Assembly: GCA_012514235.1 (NCBI GenBank)
Contig: JAAZAR010000073.1
Coordinates: forward strand, 1-33,714
Length of the DNA stretch: 33,714 bases
Direction of reading: 5' to 3'
DNA from: Actinomycetota bacterium
GTDB taxonomy: Bacteria > Actinomycetota > Thermoleophilia > UBA2241
This document shows positions 1 through 8,056 of this stretch, in pieces (the first letter of the stretch is position 1; every line of letters begins with the position of its first letter). Under the pieces are notes generated by a model. The model saw only the letters and a program-made list of their open reading frames with translations, did no database searches and was not told where the DNA came from. The position numbers and the translations under genes are program-made.

Positions 1-573
1 GAGGCCGGCGAGCGTGACGCACGCCGTGCCCTGCTGGTCGTCGTGCCACACGGGGATCTCGCACTCCTCGCGCAGCGTGTCGAGGATCCGGAAGCACTTG
101 GGCTGGGCGATGTCTTCCAGGTTGACGCCGCCCAGCCCCGGCTGCACGAGCTTGACGAACTCGATGAACTTGTCCGGGTCCTTCGTGTCGACCATGAGCG
201 GGAACCCGTCCACGCCGCCGAGGTACTTGTAGAGCAGGCTCTTGCCCTCCATGACCGGCATGCCGGCCTTGGGGCCGATGTCGCCGAGGCCGAGCACGCG
301 CGTCCCGTCGCTGATCACGGCGACCGTGTTCCACTTGTTGGTGTGCTCGTAGACCTTCTCCGGATCCTCCTTGATCTCGAGGCACGGAGCGGAGACGCCC
401 GGCGTGTACCAGATGCCGAAGTCCTGGAAGTCGCGGATGCAGCACTTGAGCGTGGTCTCGATCTTGCCGCGGTAGAACGGGTGGAGGACCTTGGCGTCCT
501 CCATGGGCTTGTAGGCCTTCGCCTTGAGCTCCTCGACGGTGGGCCCGGGGCCCTTGGCGGTGTCGTCGGTCAT
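1..573 (-). CDS. NAD(P)-dependent malic enzyme, N-terminal part (cut by window start)
   Basis: Oxidative decarboxylation of malate to pyruvate with NAD(P)H formation, cytosolic. The 191 visible residues are the N-terminal malic domain and the start of the NAD-binding half. The catalytic tyrosine is in WYTPGV (Tyr56), the general-base lysine is in MPVMEGK (Lys111), and the metal ligands lie in NLEDI (Glu153, Asp154) and WHDDQQGTA (Asp178/179). The start is ATG at 573, preceded by a strong AAGGAGG ribosome site. The gene continues leftwards out of the window, so length and cofactor preference cannot be judged. Homology is clear from these motifs. It lies downstream of an aminotransferase on the same strand but across about 200 bp that holds its own candidate promoter. 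Confidence 0.93.
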   Translation of the reverse strand, partial: MTDDTAKGPGPTVEELKAKAYKPMEDAKVLHPFYRGKIETTLKCCIRDFQDFGIWYTPGVSAPCLEIKEDPEKVYEHTNKWNTVAVISDGTRVLGLGDIGPKAGMPVMEGKSLLYKYLGGVDGFPLMVDTKDPDKFIEFVKLVQPGLGGVNLEDIAQPKCFRILDTLREECEIPVWHDDQQGTACVTLAGL

Positions 574-654
574 GTGCCCTCCTTGCGCGGCGGCCATGGC
601 GCAGCCCCCCGATTGCGGAACTCCCCCAGCCGCGAGTCTTGTCGTAGCAGTCCC

Positions 655-683
655 ACGCTAGCATCAGGGGACGCGAGCGACAA
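655..683 (-). promoter_or_regulatory. Candidate promoter of the malic enzyme gene
   Basis: Reading the minus strand, TTGTCG (678-683) is separated by 17 bp from TAGCGT (655-660), and the -10 is preceded by TGC, giving an extended -10 TGCTAGCGT. The predicted transcript would have a leader of about 75 nt. The same TGnTAnnnT pattern recurs upstream of other genes here. Prediction only. Confidence 0.45.
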
Positions 684-780
684 TGCAGACGGGACGACGC
701 CCGACGGGCAGAGGGCTGACGACGCCGGCGGACGGGCGGACTGACGGCGGCGCAGCCGGCCGCCGCGTCGGGCGTGCGCG

Positions 781-1923
781 CTACTTCGCGGCGGCCTCAG
801 GCAGGAGCGTCGAGAGCGCCTCGAGACACAGGTCGACGTTGGCCCGCGTGCACGAGGTGCCCATGAGGCCGATGCGCCAGACCTTGCCGGCCAGGGCACC
901 GAGGCCGGCGCCGATCTCGAGGCCGTAGCGCCTGAGCGCCTCGGTGCGCACGAAGGCCTCGTCCACGCCGTCGGGCACGCAGACCGCGTTGAGCTGCGGC
1001 AAGCGGTACGCGGGCTCGACGAGGAGGCTCATGCCGAGCTCCTCGAGCCCGGCGACCAGGGCGGCGTGCAGCTCCGCGTGACGCCGCCACGCCGCCTCCA
1101 GCCCTTCCTCCACGAGCATCAGCAGGGCCTCGTGGAGGCCGTACAGCGGGTTGACCGGCGCGGTGTGGTGGTACGTCCGCGCGCCGCCTTCCCAGTACGG
1201 AAGCACGAGGTTGAGGTCCATGAACCAGCTCTGGCACTTCGTCTTTCGCGCCCTGACCTTGTCGAGCGCAGCCTCACTGAAGGTGACCGGCGAGAGGCCG
1301 GGCGTGCAGCTCAGGCACTTCTGGCTGCCGGAGTACACGGCGTCGAGCTCCCACTCGTCGACGAGCACGGGGATGCCGCCGAGCGAGGTGACGGTGTCGG
1401 CGATGACGAGCGCGCCGCGCTCGTGCGCCAGCGCGGCGATCTCCGCCGCGTCGCTGCGCACGCCCGTCGAGGTCTCGGCGTGGACGAAGGAGAGAATCCG
1501 CGCGTCCGGGTTGGCGTCGAGCGCCGCCTCGAGCTTGCCCAGCGAGACGGGCGTGCCCCAGTCGTCCTCGACGACCACCGGCACGCCGCCCGTGCGCTCC
1601 ACGTTCTCGAGCTGCCGTCCGCCGAAGGCGCCGTTGCGGCACACGACGACCTTGTCGCCCGGCTCGACCAGGTTCACGAAGCACGTCTCCATGCCCACGG
1701 AACCGGGGCCGGACACCGGGAAGGTCACCTGGTTCCGGGTCCGGAACGCGTAGCGGAGGAGCTCCTTGAGCTCGTCCATCATGCGCACGAACTCGGGGTC
1801 GAGGTGACCGATGGTCGGGCGCGCCATGGCATCGAGGACACGCTGGTGGACGTCCGAAGGACCGGGGCCCATGAGCACGCGCCGCGGCGGCTCGAACGAC
1901 GTGATCCCTTCGACTGCGGCCAT
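781..1923 (-). CDS. Alanine-glyoxylate-type aminotransferase (class V, PLP)
   Basis: PLP-dependent fold-type I transaminase of the serine-pyruvate/alanine-glyoxylate aminotransferase group, 380 aa, about the usual length. The family N-terminal pattern LMGPGPSDVHQRVL is at 17-30. The pocket has His148 in HAETSTG, Asp176 in IADTVTS (pyridine N contact) and the Schiff-base lysine Lys202 in SGSQKCLSCTPG. The start is ATG at 1923 with GGAAGGA a few bases upstream. The amino donor and acceptor (alanine, serine, glyoxylate, or phosphonate-type substrates) cannot be fixed from sequence. It is preceded by an extended -10 promoter and appears monocistronic. Confidence 0.9.
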   Translation of the reverse strand: MAAVEGITSFEPPRRVLMGPGPSDVHQRVLDAMARPTIGHLDPEFVRMMDELKELLRYAFRTRNQVTFPVSGPGSVGMETCFVNLVEPGDKVVVCRNGAFGGRQLENVERTGGVPVVVEDDWGTPVSLGKLEAALDANPDARILSFVHAETSTGVRSDAAEIAALAHERGALVIADTVTSLGGIPVLVDEWELDAVYSGSQKCLSCTPGLSPVTFSEAALDKVRARKTKCQSWFMDLNLVLPYWEGGARTYHHTAPVNPLYGLHEALLMLVEEGLEAAWRRHAELHAALVAGLEELGMSLLVEPAYRLPQLNAVCVPDGVDEAFVRTEALRRYGLEIGAGLGALAGKVWRIGLMGTSCTRANVDLCLEALSTLLPEAAAK

Positions 1924-1978
1924 GATCCGGTCCTTCCTGCGTCGGCGTTCTGCGACTGGCCTCTCCCAGCGCCGCTGG

Positions 1979-1987
1979 ACTATACCA
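1979..1987 (-). promoter_or_regulatory. Extended -10 promoter of the class V aminotransferase
   Basis: On the minus strand the sequence reads TGGTATAGT, a TG-n-TATAGT extended -10 about 55 bp before the start codon. No clear -35 is seen at 16-18 bp, as is common for extended -10 promoters. Confidence 0.5.
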
Positions 1988-2032
1988 GATTCGGGCGCGC
2001 CGGCCGGATCTGCGGCACAGGTACGGGCGCTC

Positions 2033-2383
2033 TCAGGCGGCCGGTGGAGCCGGCTCCACCGGCGTCTCCGGCCGCCCCCCTGCCTGGGCCCTGTACCGCT
2101 TGGCCATGTCGCGGAAGCACTGGATGAGCGCCTTCTGGGTGCCCGAGAAGTAGCACTGCTCCAGCTCGGCGACGATGGCGTCCTCGTCGGCGTTCAGGTT
2201 GCGACCCGAGAGGAGGCGGTTCAGGTACTGCTTGGCGAGATCGGTCGCCACCGTGAACTCGGCGGCGACGATGACGCCCGTCTCCATGTCGACCTCGCAC
2301 ACGACGCTGAGGATCGTGTACATCTGGCAGCTCACCGTGTTGGCCGGCGGCTTCGCGTGTCCGACGAAGATGCTGGTGTTCAT
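2033..2383 (-). CDS. DUF3870-like small protein
   Basis: A 116-residue cytosolic protein resembling the DUF3870 family of unknown function. The core runs from a short beta-rich segment (FVGHAKPPANTV, 6-17) through a Cys/Met-containing strand region to helical blocks (TDLAKQYLNRLLSG, 47-60; GTQKALIQCFRDMAKRY, 81-97). The tail after residue 100 is Pro/Ala-rich. The start ATG at 2383 overlaps the TGA of the upstream membrane-protein gene by 4 bp (ATGA), so translational coupling is likely. The family is known from anaerobic metabolic contexts, but nothing here shows a reaction. The assignment rests on sequence memory and is moderate. Confidence 0.65.
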   Translation of the reverse strand: MNTSIFVGHAKPPANTVSCQMYTILSVVCEVDMETGVIVAAEFTVATDLAKQYLNRLLSGRNLNADEDAIVAELEQCYFSGTQKALIQCFRDMAKRYRAQAGGRPETPVEPAPPAA

Positions 2384-2958
2384 GGCGAGACGATTCTCCC
2401 ACGCCGCCCCGCCCTCGTCACCTGCGCCATCCGGACGAGGGCGGTCAGCGTGGTGAATGCGAGGCCGAAGAAGAACAGGAGCCAGAGAAGCGGGTGCAGA
2501 CCGCCGCTCGCGGCAGCCCATACGGAGCCGGCCGTGAGTCCGGCCGCCACGAGCAGCACCGGCAGCCACAGCGCGGCGGAGCGACGGCTCGTGACCAGCA
2601 GCAGTGCGCACGCGAGCAGGACGGCGAACCCGACGAGCAGGAGCGCCCCGACGTAGATGAGCTCGAAGGGAGTGACCAGTCGGGTGTACCCGGCGTCGAG
2701 CGACGGCAGGTCCTGGGCGGCGGCGCGCGCGCCGCGCGTGACCGCCCAGGCGCCCGTGATGCCGTAGAGGATCATCCACGGCAAGGTCACGGCGGCGGCC
2801 AGCAGGCGCAGCGCCGCCGCCGCCGAGCCCGGCCTCTCGACCTCGGTGCCTGGTTCGTCGGCCGATTCCTGGTTGTCCAGAGGCGGCTCGCCGATCGCGT
2901 CCGTGTCCGGAGACGGCTCCTCACCGCTCCGGCCTACTCCCGTCTCGTCCTCGTCCAT
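2380..2958 (-). CDS. Four-helix integral membrane protein, unknown function
   Basis: A 192-residue protein with an acidic, disordered cytosolic N-terminus (1-45, rich in Glu/Asp/Pro) and four hydrophobic helices at roughly 48-72, 99-122, 128-149 and 152-173, ending in a short basic tail. The start ATG at 2958 is chosen because GGAGGAGG lies about 12 nt upstream; an in-frame start further out would lack this. It is the first gene of a two-gene unit with the DUF3870-like gene (4-bp overlap), so the two products may act together. I do not recognise the family. Confidence 0.75.
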   Translation of the reverse strand: MDEDETGVGRSGEEPSPDTDAIGEPPLDNQESADEPGTEVERPGSAAAALRLLAAAVTLPWMILYGITGAWAVTRGARAAAQDLPSLDAGYTRLVTPFELIYVGALLLVGFAVLLACALLLVTSRRSAALWLPVLLVAAGLTAGSVWAAASGGLHPLLWLLFFFGLAFTTLTALVRMAQVTRAGRRGRIVSP

Positions 2959-3037
2959 CGCGTTGTTCTTCCTCCTCCGCCCGCGAACCAGTCGAGCCGC
3001 CGGCGACGGCGCTGCCGGCGGCGAGGTCCACCTGGCG

Positions 3038-3043
3038 TACAAT
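3038..3043 (+). promoter_or_regulatory. Candidate -10 box of the sirtuin gene
   Basis: TACAAT lies 38 bp before the GTG start and is followed by a clear GAGGAGG ribosome site at 3069-3075. No convincing -35 is visible. Confidence 0.35.
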
Positions 3044-3080
3044 CCCGTCAGGCCCTGAGCATCCGGCCGAGGAGGCCCTC

Positions 3081-3866
3081 GTGAGCGACAGGCTCGACGA
3101 CCCGAGACGAGACGAAGCCCTGCAGACCGCCGCGCGGGCGCTGGCCCGGTCGGCCCGGGTCGCGGTGTTCACCGGCGCCGGCGCCAGCAAGGAGTCCGGC
3201 ATCCCGACCTTCCGCGAGCCCGAGACCGGGCTCTGGGCGCGGTACGACCCCATGCGTCTCGCCACACCGGAAGCTTATCGCGACGACCCCCCCTTCGTCT
3301 GGAGCTGGTACGAACACCGCTTCGGCGTCGCCGCGGCCGCCCAGCCCAACCCCGGCCACTACGCCATCGCCGAGCTCGAGCACCTGCTGCCGCAGGTCGT
3401 CGTCATCACGCAGAACATCGACGGCCTGCACCAGCGCGCCGGCTCGTCGCACGTGATCGAACTGCACGGCACCATGCACAGCTTCCGCTGCATCGACGGG
3501 CGGCACCGCGGGTTCGGGTGGGACGATTTCGCCGACCAGGACGAGAAGCCGCCCCGCTGCCCCGCGTGCGGCGACTACCTCCGACCGGAGGTCGTGTGGT
3601 TCGGCGAGGGCCTGCCCCCGGACGCGCTCGACGCGGCGCAGCGGCTCAGCGCGTCCTGCGAGGTCATGCTCATCGTCGGCACGTCGGGCGTGGTATATCC
3701 GGCAGCGGCGATCCCGATGATCGCCCGGGAGGCAGGCGCGACGGTCATCGACGTGAATCCGGAGCGCGACTCGCTGACGCGGCTGTGCGACGTCTTCCTG
3801 CAGGGAGCGGGCGGAGAGGTGCTGCCCGAGCTCATCGCGGCAGTGCGGGCGCACCTGGGCGCGTAG
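3081..3866 (+). CDS. Sir2-family NAD-dependent protein deacylase, SIRT5/CobB-like
   Basis: Removes acyl groups from lysines, consuming NAD. It is 261 aa, the normal bacterial length. The Rossmann motif is FTGAGASKESGIPTF (30-44), the NAD/catalytic loop is TQNIDGLHQRAGS (110-122), and the catalytic His129 is in ELHGTMHS. Later motifs VVWFGEGLP (171-179), GTSGVVYPAA (200-209) and DVNPE (224-228) match the family. Tyr77-x-x-Arg80 (WYEHR) is the pair that binds the carboxylate of succinyl- or malonyl-lysine in SIRT5 and E. coli CobB, so desuccinylase/demalonylase activity is inferred. The zinc finger is atypical: CPAC (160-163) is intact, but the first pair has only Cys137, with His142 as a possible fourth ligand. 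The start is GTG with GAGGAGG 5 nt upstream. Confidence 0.93.
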   Translation: MSDRLDDPRRDEALQTAARALARSARVAVFTGAGASKESGIPTFREPETGLWARYDPMRLATPEAYRDDPPFVWSWYEHRFGVAAAAQPNPGHYAIAELEHLLPQVVVITQNIDGLHQRAGSSHVIELHGTMHSFRCIDGRHRGFGWDDFADQDEKPPRCPACGDYLRPEVVWFGEGLPPDALDAAQRLSASCEVMLIVGTSGVVYPAAAIPMIAREAGATVIDVNPERDSLTRLCDVFLQGAGGEVLPELIAAVRAHLGA

Positions 3867-3913
3867 CCGGCCCGCAGTCCGAAGCCGGCGTGCCGAACGG
3901 TGGGGGCCGGCCC

Positions 3914-4498
3914 TCAGTCCTTCTCCCCGGGGCGGAGGCCGGCGGCGGCGCGGCGCACGACCTCGGCGATCCGCCGCGCCCGCGTCGCCGGCCGTTTCGC
4001 GTCCAGCACCCAGTAGACGTACTGCCGCCGCGGACCGGCCGGCCACGACTCCCAGCGCTCGCGCGCCGCAGGCACCCCGGCGAGCGCTGCCTCGAGGTCG
4101 GGCGGCGTCGCGTCCAGCCTCCGCGACGACGCCTGGTCCCAAGTCCCCCTGCGCTTCGCCTCCTCGACCGACGCCATGCCGGCCGGCGTCATCATCCCCC
4201 GGGCGATCATGCGCTCCACGCGAGCGACGTTGCTCCGGCTCCAGACGCTGCCGGGCCGGCGCGGCGTGAAGCGGACCGCGTAGCTGCGTTCGTCCCAGGT
4301 CTTGGTGAGGCCGTCGATCCAGCCCCAGCACAGGGCCTCCTCGACGGCCTCGTCGTAGCAGACGCCCGGCTCCTTGACGTGCTTCTTCTGCAGCAGGAGC
4401 CAGACCTGCGTCCGCTCCTCGTGGTGCGCCGCGAGCCACTCGCGCCACGCGGCCCGGTCCACCGCGACGAACGTGTCTGCCGGCGCTATCTCGACCAT
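3914..4498 (-). CDS. YdeI/OmpD-associated (OmdA) family protein
   Basis: A 194-residue cytosolic protein of the YdeI/OmdA group, sometimes annotated as bacteriocin protection; the biochemical role is not established. Typical family landmarks are VWLLLQKKH (32-40), ALCWGWIDG (55-63) and the RFTPRRPGSVWSRSN block that follows. The C-terminus is Arg-rich. It converges on the sirtuin gene with a 47-bp gap. No Shine-Dalgarno precedes the ATG; instead TAGCTT sits 6 nt upstream, which suggests a leaderless transcript. Confidence 0.85.
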   Translation of the reverse strand: MVEIAPADTFVAVDRAAWREWLAAHHEERTQVWLLLQKKHVKEPGVCYDEAVEEALCWGWIDGLTKTWDERSYAVRFTPRRPGSVWSRSNVARVERMIARGMMTPAGMASVEEAKRRGTWDQASSRRLDATPPDLEAALAGVPAARERWESWPAGPRRQYVYWVLDAKRPATRARRIAEVVRRAAAGLRPGEKD

Positions 4499-4504
4499 GG
4501 CGCC

Positions 4505-4510
4505 AAGCTA
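4505..4510 (-). promoter_or_regulatory. Candidate -10 box giving a leaderless YdeI-like mRNA
   Basis: The minus strand reads TAGCTT followed by six bases and then ATG, so transcription would begin at or next to the start codon. There is no ribosome site. The -35 region is weak. Confidence 0.35.
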
Positions 4511-4682
4511 CCCGGTCGCCGCCGGAGTCAGTCGGAGAATCGGCGGGCGGCCCGGGCACGCCCGGGCGCCCGTCGTGTACGCCCCGGGCGGACTCGGGTA
4601 CCGTGTCCATGCAACGACCCACGACCCCAACCGCGCCGACGTCCCGTGTCCTGCACGGCATGGCGCGGCAGAGGAGGACCGC

Positions 4683-5066
4683 ATGAAGTTCGTGCACGTG
4701 GCGACGAGGACCCGCGATCTGGAGGGAGCAGTCAGGTTCTACGAGCAGCTGGGCCTCCGCGAGACGCGCCGCAGGGAGCTCACCAAGGGTCAGGCGACGC
4801 TGGTGTTCCTGGAGCCGGAGGAGGCGAACTTCGCCATCGAGCTCGTCTACAACTGGGGCAAGGACGATGCGTACCCCGGCGGCGAGCGCTTCGGCCACTT
4901 CGCCTTCGAGGTCGAGGACATCGACGAGATCCTCCCCGCGATCGAGCGGCTCGGAGGCCGCGTCACGCGCCCGCCCTACCTCCTGGAGGGCGACGGTCCG
5001 CGTCTGGCCTTCATCGAGGATCCCGACGGCAACGCGATCGAACTGATCCAGCGCCATGTCACGTGA
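4683..5066 (+). CDS. Glyoxalase I-like protein (VOC superfamily)
   Basis: A 127-residue single-module VOC protein close in length and pattern to lactoylglutathione lyase (GloA), which isomerises methylglyoxal-thiol hemithioacetals. Two beta-alpha-beta-beta-beta repeats are visible, with the four expected metal ligands: His5 (VHVATR), Glu53 (AIELVYNWG), His72 (FGHFAFEVEDI) and Glu120 (GNAIELIQ). The DPDGN turn is present. The start ATG has GAGGAGG 5 nt upstream. In an actinobacterium the thiol would more likely be mycothiol or another thiol than glutathione, so the substrate is left open. Confidence 0.87.
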   Translation: MKFVHVATRTRDLEGAVRFYEQLGLRETRRRELTKGQATLVFLEPEEANFAIELVYNWGKDDAYPGGERFGHFAFEVEDIDEILPAIERLGGRVTRPPYLLEGDGPRLAFIEDPDGNAIELIQRHVT

Positions 5067-5117
5067 GGCCACGGCCGGCTGACGGATGACTGCCGGGGGC
5101 AGCGCAGCCCGGGTGGC

Positions 5118-6167
5118 TCAGCCGTACGGCAGGATGGGGTTGCGGCTCCATCCCATCTTGCTGGTGGAGAACGCGCGCGGAATAGCGATCAGCGTCAGCA
5201 CACCCAGCAGGATGTAGTACGAGAGGTTGAGGTTGGTGGTGGCGCCGATCATGGCCGCGGCGAGAAAGTAGGCGGTGGCGGCGGCGGACAGCACCGCCAG
5301 CAGCGCCCATGAGCCGCGATGCGGGCCGGCGCCGAGCTCGAGGATGAGGCCGGCGACGAAGAGTACCGGCGGGATGAGCAGCAGCGGGAGCGTGGCCAGC
5401 GAGCCGGCCGACGAGCCGCCGTCGAGCGACGGCCCCGTCGCCGCGTACCAGCCGGAGTAGCACACCCAAGCGAAGCCGGCGAGCAGGAACAGCAGGACCG
5501 CGACGCGGGCGATGAACTGGCGGTCGTACCGGGTCATGGACGGGAGGCGCCGGTTCCAGGCGCGAGAGCGGAGCCAGGCGCGCACCATGAGCAGCACCGC
5601 CAACACCACGTAGACGGGCGCCAGCACCCAGGGATTGGCCGTGAACCAGGGGATCCAGCTGAACGGCGCCCAGGTCTGCTCGTCGAGGACGAACCGCGTC
5701 TCCGCGTCGACCGGCTTGACCTGCAACACGCCCGGTCCTGCCAGCAGGACGTCCACCTGCAGGCCCGTCACGTCGTGCGCGACGATCCGGTACGGGGCGG
5801 TGGTGTAGGGCGGCTCGGGCACGGCCGAGTCCGAACGCAGCAGCGGCCAGTCGCCGGTGATCTCGGCCGCCTGTGCCGCATCCCAGCGGTACTGCACCGT
5901 GTAGCCGGCCGGCTGGCCGGCCGTGCCGCCCCACGGGGTCGTGCTCTCGACCGAGACCTCTCTGCCGGCAAGCACGCCGGCGACAGCGGGATCGACCTGG
6001 GCGGCCTGCAGAGCCGTCTGGGCACCCACGTCGACTGCCGGCTCCCCGTCGCCGCCTGAGGCGTCTTCACCGCCAACGCCATCGTCCGCGGCCGCCGCGG
6101 CGACCGGGACGAGCAGGAGCGCGAGAAGGACGACGAGGACGAGCGGCATGCCGACGAGCCTGCTCAT
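5118..6167 (-). CDS. Exported/multi-pass membrane protein, unknown function
   Basis: A 349-residue protein with a cleavable-looking signal peptide (1-27, ending in an Ala run). An extracytoplasmic domain of about 150 residues follows, and then five hydrophobic helices at about 180-198, 219-238, 257-277, 286-306 and 314-331. The start ATG at 6167 overlaps the stop of the preceding FN3-like gene by 4 bp (ATGA), indicating coupled translation. The external part contains an Asp/Glu/Gly-rich linker (28-48). I do not recognise a family. The architecture suggests a sensor or a cell-envelope protein, but nothing catalytic is visible. Confidence 0.75.
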   Translation of the reverse strand: MSRLVGMPLVLVVLLALLLVPVAAAAADDGVGGEDASGGDGEPAVDVGAQTALQAAQVDPAVAGVLAGREVSVESTTPWGGTAGQPAGYTVQYRWDAAQAAEITGDWPLLRSDSAVPEPPYTTAPYRIVAHDVTGLQVDVLLAGPGVLQVKPVDAETRFVLDEQTWAPFSWIPWFTANPWVLAPVYVVLAVLLMVRAWLRSRAWNRRLPSMTRYDRQFIARVAVLLFLLAGFAWVCYSGWYAATGPSLDGGSSAGSLATLPLLLIPPVLFVAGLILELGAGPHRGSWALLAVLSAAATAYFLAAAMIGATTNLNLSYYILLGVLTLIAIPRAFSTSKMGWSRNPILPYG

Positions 6168-6496
6168 GCCGCTCCCCTGCCTGCCGCGAGCGTGTACTCC
6201 CCCCAGCGCACCCAACGCTCGCCCGGCTGTCGTGCGAACAGGGTGTAGTGGTAGGTCTGGGCGGGGTCGAGCCTGTCGTCGCGGAACGACCCCGTCACGT
6301 CCTGGTACACGAGGTCCTGACCATCCTCCGGGCCTTCATCGGCGGACGCGGCGGGACGCACGGTCGAGCGGAGGATGCGGACCTCGAGCAGGGTGCGGCC
6401 CGGATAGTCCCAGGCGACGGTGAAGCCGTCCTCGCGGGCGCGCGCCAGCACGCGGCGCCTGTTGACGTCGGTGATGACCTCGTCGGCGTGACTCAC
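6164..6496 (-). CDS. Small fibronectin-III-like domain protein
   Basis: A 110-residue soluble protein. The order of strands and the pattern GFTVAWDYP (24-32), EVRILRS, then LVYQDVTGSF and DPAQTYHYTLFAR followed by WGEYTLA resembles a single fibronectin type III or similar Ig-like fold. It lacks a signal peptide and a membrane segment. The start is taken as GTG at 6496 because CGGGAGG lies immediately upstream. It is translationally coupled to the downstream membrane-protein gene, so the pair probably works together. Function unknown. Confidence 0.65.
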   Translation of the reverse strand: MSHADEVITDVNRRRVLARAREDGFTVAWDYPGRTLLEVRILRSTVRPAASADEGPEDGQDLVYQDVTGSFRDDRLDPAQTYHYTLFARQPGERWVRWGEYTLAAGRGAA

Positions 6497-6530
6497 GGGC
6501 CTCCCGCGGGGTGACTCATCCGGTCCACGA

Positions 6531-6539
6531 ACCGTATCA
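6531..6539 (-). promoter_or_regulatory. Extended -10 of the FN3-like/membrane protein pair
   Basis: The minus strand reads TGATACGGT (TGnTAnnnT) about 35 bp upstream of the GTG start. No -35 is evident. Confidence 0.35.
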
Positions 6540-6593
6540 CGCGGCGCCGGGAAGGCGGGAGCCGGGGGGCGCGAGGGAGCGGGTACGCGGCGC

Positions 6594-7571
6594 TCAGAAC
6601 ATGCCGTAGCTCGCCGGGACATAGCGGTCGAGACGGCCGAACAGGCGCGAGGAGAGGAGCAGCCCCGGCGTCCCGTCGAACACCAGTCCGGCCTCCCAGA
6701 GCGCCCGCTGCGCACCTTCGCACCGCCCGGTGACGCCGGCGCGGACCTTCTCTATGGGCCCATGCCGGGCCAGCGCAGCGACGCCGAAGGCGACGACCGG
6801 CTCGATGTCGGCTGCGCGCACGGACGCCGCCGGACCGATCCACCCGTCCCCGCGAGTCATGAGGTAGGCGACGGCCCGGCCGCGGCGCCGGAAGAGCCAG
6901 CCCCGCCGCCCGCTCGTCAGGTAGAAGGCGTGGTCGACGCCGCGGTCCACGCCGCCGGCCGCGGCGTCGATCTCGCGCAGCTCCGGGATCGCGGCGGGCG
7001 TCAGCGGGCCCGGCTCGAGGCTGCCGAGCCGCGGGCGGCGCAGCCCCTCCCGCGGCCGCCCGCCGAACCCCACGACCACTTCGCGCGGCAGCAGCCCGCG
7101 GCGCGCGTACAGGGTGTTCGAGATGGGCTGCAGTGAGTCGGTGATGGTCGCGCGCACGGCTTCGGCAGGTGCGCCCGTCCCCGCCAGCTCGAACAGCCGG
7201 GCACCGACTCCGATCCCCTGCGCCTCCGGCAGCACGAAGAGGCTGCTGAGGAACCACCAGTCACCCCTCAGCAGCCCACAGCCCCAGCCGACGATCTCCC
7301 GGCCTCCCGCCCGGGTCGGATCCGCGTGGCCCCCGGTGAACTCGTCGGTGTCCGCCTCGGCCACCCAGAACCGCTCGCCGTCGTGCTCGAGGAAGTGACG
7401 ATACGAGGGGCTCTGCTCGTCGTCGTCCGGGACGGCCTCCTGGCCGGCCCGGACGAGGTAGGCATTGAGCGCCGCGCGGAACACGGCGAACGCGCGCGGC
7501 AGGTCGGCCTCTTCCGCCCGCCTGTACGTCACCTCTGCCGTCCGCTTCACGCTTTTCCCATCGCCGTTCAC
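6594..7571 (-). CDS. GNAT N-acetyltransferase with two GNAT-like halves
   Basis: A 325-residue cytosolic acetyltransferase. The N-terminal GNAT domain (about 15-165) carries the acetyl-CoA-binding motif A, LSSLFVLPEAQGIGVGARLF (108-127), in which the QGIGVG pyrophosphate loop is complete. Residues 190-325 look like a second, degenerate GNAT half (VAYLMTRGDGWIGP, then EPVVAFGVAALA) without a clear CoA loop. The substrate is unknown. The GTG start at 7571 has no ribosome site, but TAGGCT ends 7 nt before it, consistent with a leaderless mRNA; an internal GTG at 7550 is the alternative. The gene is divergent from tRNA-Glu. Confidence 0.85.
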   Translation of the reverse strand: MNGDGKSVKRTAEVTYRRAEEADLPRAFAVFRAALNAYLVRAGQEAVPDDDEQSPSYRHFLEHDGERFWVAEADTDEFTGGHADPTRAGGREIVGWGCGLLRGDWWFLSSLFVLPEAQGIGVGARLFELAGTGAPAEAVRATITDSLQPISNTLYARRGLLPREVVVGFGGRPREGLRRPRLGSLEPGPLTPAAIPELREIDAAAGGVDRGVDHAFYLTSGRRGWLFRRRGRAVAYLMTRGDGWIGPAASVRAADIEPVVAFGVAALARHGPIEKVRAGVTGRCEGAQRALWEAGLVFDGTPGLLLSSRLFGRLDRYVPASYGMF

Positions 7572-7578
7572 GGAGCAA

Positions 7579-7608
7579 AGCCTACCCGCCCCGGCGTCGA
7601 CGGGTCAC
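7579..7608 (-). promoter_or_regulatory. Candidate promoter of the GNAT gene (leaderless)
   Basis: On the minus strand GTGACC (7603-7608) is followed after 18 bp by TAGGCT (7579-7584), then seven bases and the GTG start codon. Transcription would start at or next to the start codon. Confidence 0.35.
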
Positions 7609-7611
7609 GGG

Positions 7612-7640
7612 TTTTCCCTGTGCCGACGTTGTGCTACCCT
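7612..7640 (+). promoter_or_regulatory. Candidate tRNA-Glu promoter
   Basis: TACCCT (7635-7640) is preceded by TGC, giving extended -10 TGCTACCCT, with a weak TTTTCC at the -35 position and a 17-bp spacer. It lies about 57 bp before the tRNA. Confidence 0.4.
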
Positions 7641-7696
7641 TATCCGCCGCTGCCGCTGAGAGCCTCCGCCCTCGCGCAGCAGCCCCGATTCAGCGT

Positions 7697-7772
7697 GGCG
7701 CATTCGTCTAGGGGCCTAGGACGCCGCCCTCTCACGGCGGTAACATGGGTTCGAATCCCATATGCGCTACCA
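7697..7772 (+). tRNA. tRNA-Glu, anticodon CTC
   Basis: The full cloverleaf can be drawn. The acceptor GGCGCAT pairs with ATGCGCT (one G-U pair), and the D arm starts at 7706. The anticodon stem is CCGCC/GGCGG with loop CTCTCAC and anticodon CTC at 7731-7733. The T arm has the invariant GGTTCGAATCC, the discriminator is A, and CCA is encoded at 7770-7772. The whole closely parallels E. coli tRNA-Glu. Confidence 0.97.
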
Positions 7773-8056
7773 CCCCGTCTCCAGCGCAATCGCTGACCTC
7801 GGCGCCCGTGCCCATGTTCTGCAACCACTCTGCAACCCAACTGCCCGGTGGTGGACAGTGGAAGACGCCCTTGGTTGTGACTCCGTGGGAGATCCCGCCT
7901 GTGAGCGTCCACCGCGACTGAACCACTCCGGCGTCTGGTGACCGGAGTGACAGGACTGACATAACCGACGGATCCCCCTCGTCGCCGGCTCATGTGGTGC
8001 CCTGTCGTACAAGGGTCGATCGTCACCGCTCCCCGGGCCACTCGGAGCTCACCTCG
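7773..8056. other. Gene-free stretch between tRNA-Glu and the IS remnant
   Basis: No credible coding sequence is seen. It holds a tandem TGCAACC pair (about 7819-7837) and a perfect 8-bp inverted repeat CACTCCGG/CCGGAGTG with a 10-nt loop (7924-7949) that has no U-tract. Together with the broken transposon that follows, it looks like an accessory patch beside a tRNA. I found no second copy of the tRNA 3' end that would mark an attachment site. Confidence 0.5.

Noticed and set aside
43..744. Long plus-strand frames opposite the malic enzyme and many other genes
   Set aside because: They are antisense shadows caused by high GC; composition is Arg/Ala/Gly/Asp-rich without domains, while the opposite strand carries recognisable families with ribosome sites.
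3864..3911. Rho-independent terminator between the sirtuin and YdeI-like genes
   Set aside because: There is an 8-bp GC stem (about 3866-3873 with 3904-3911), but the loop is 30 nt and there is no U-run.
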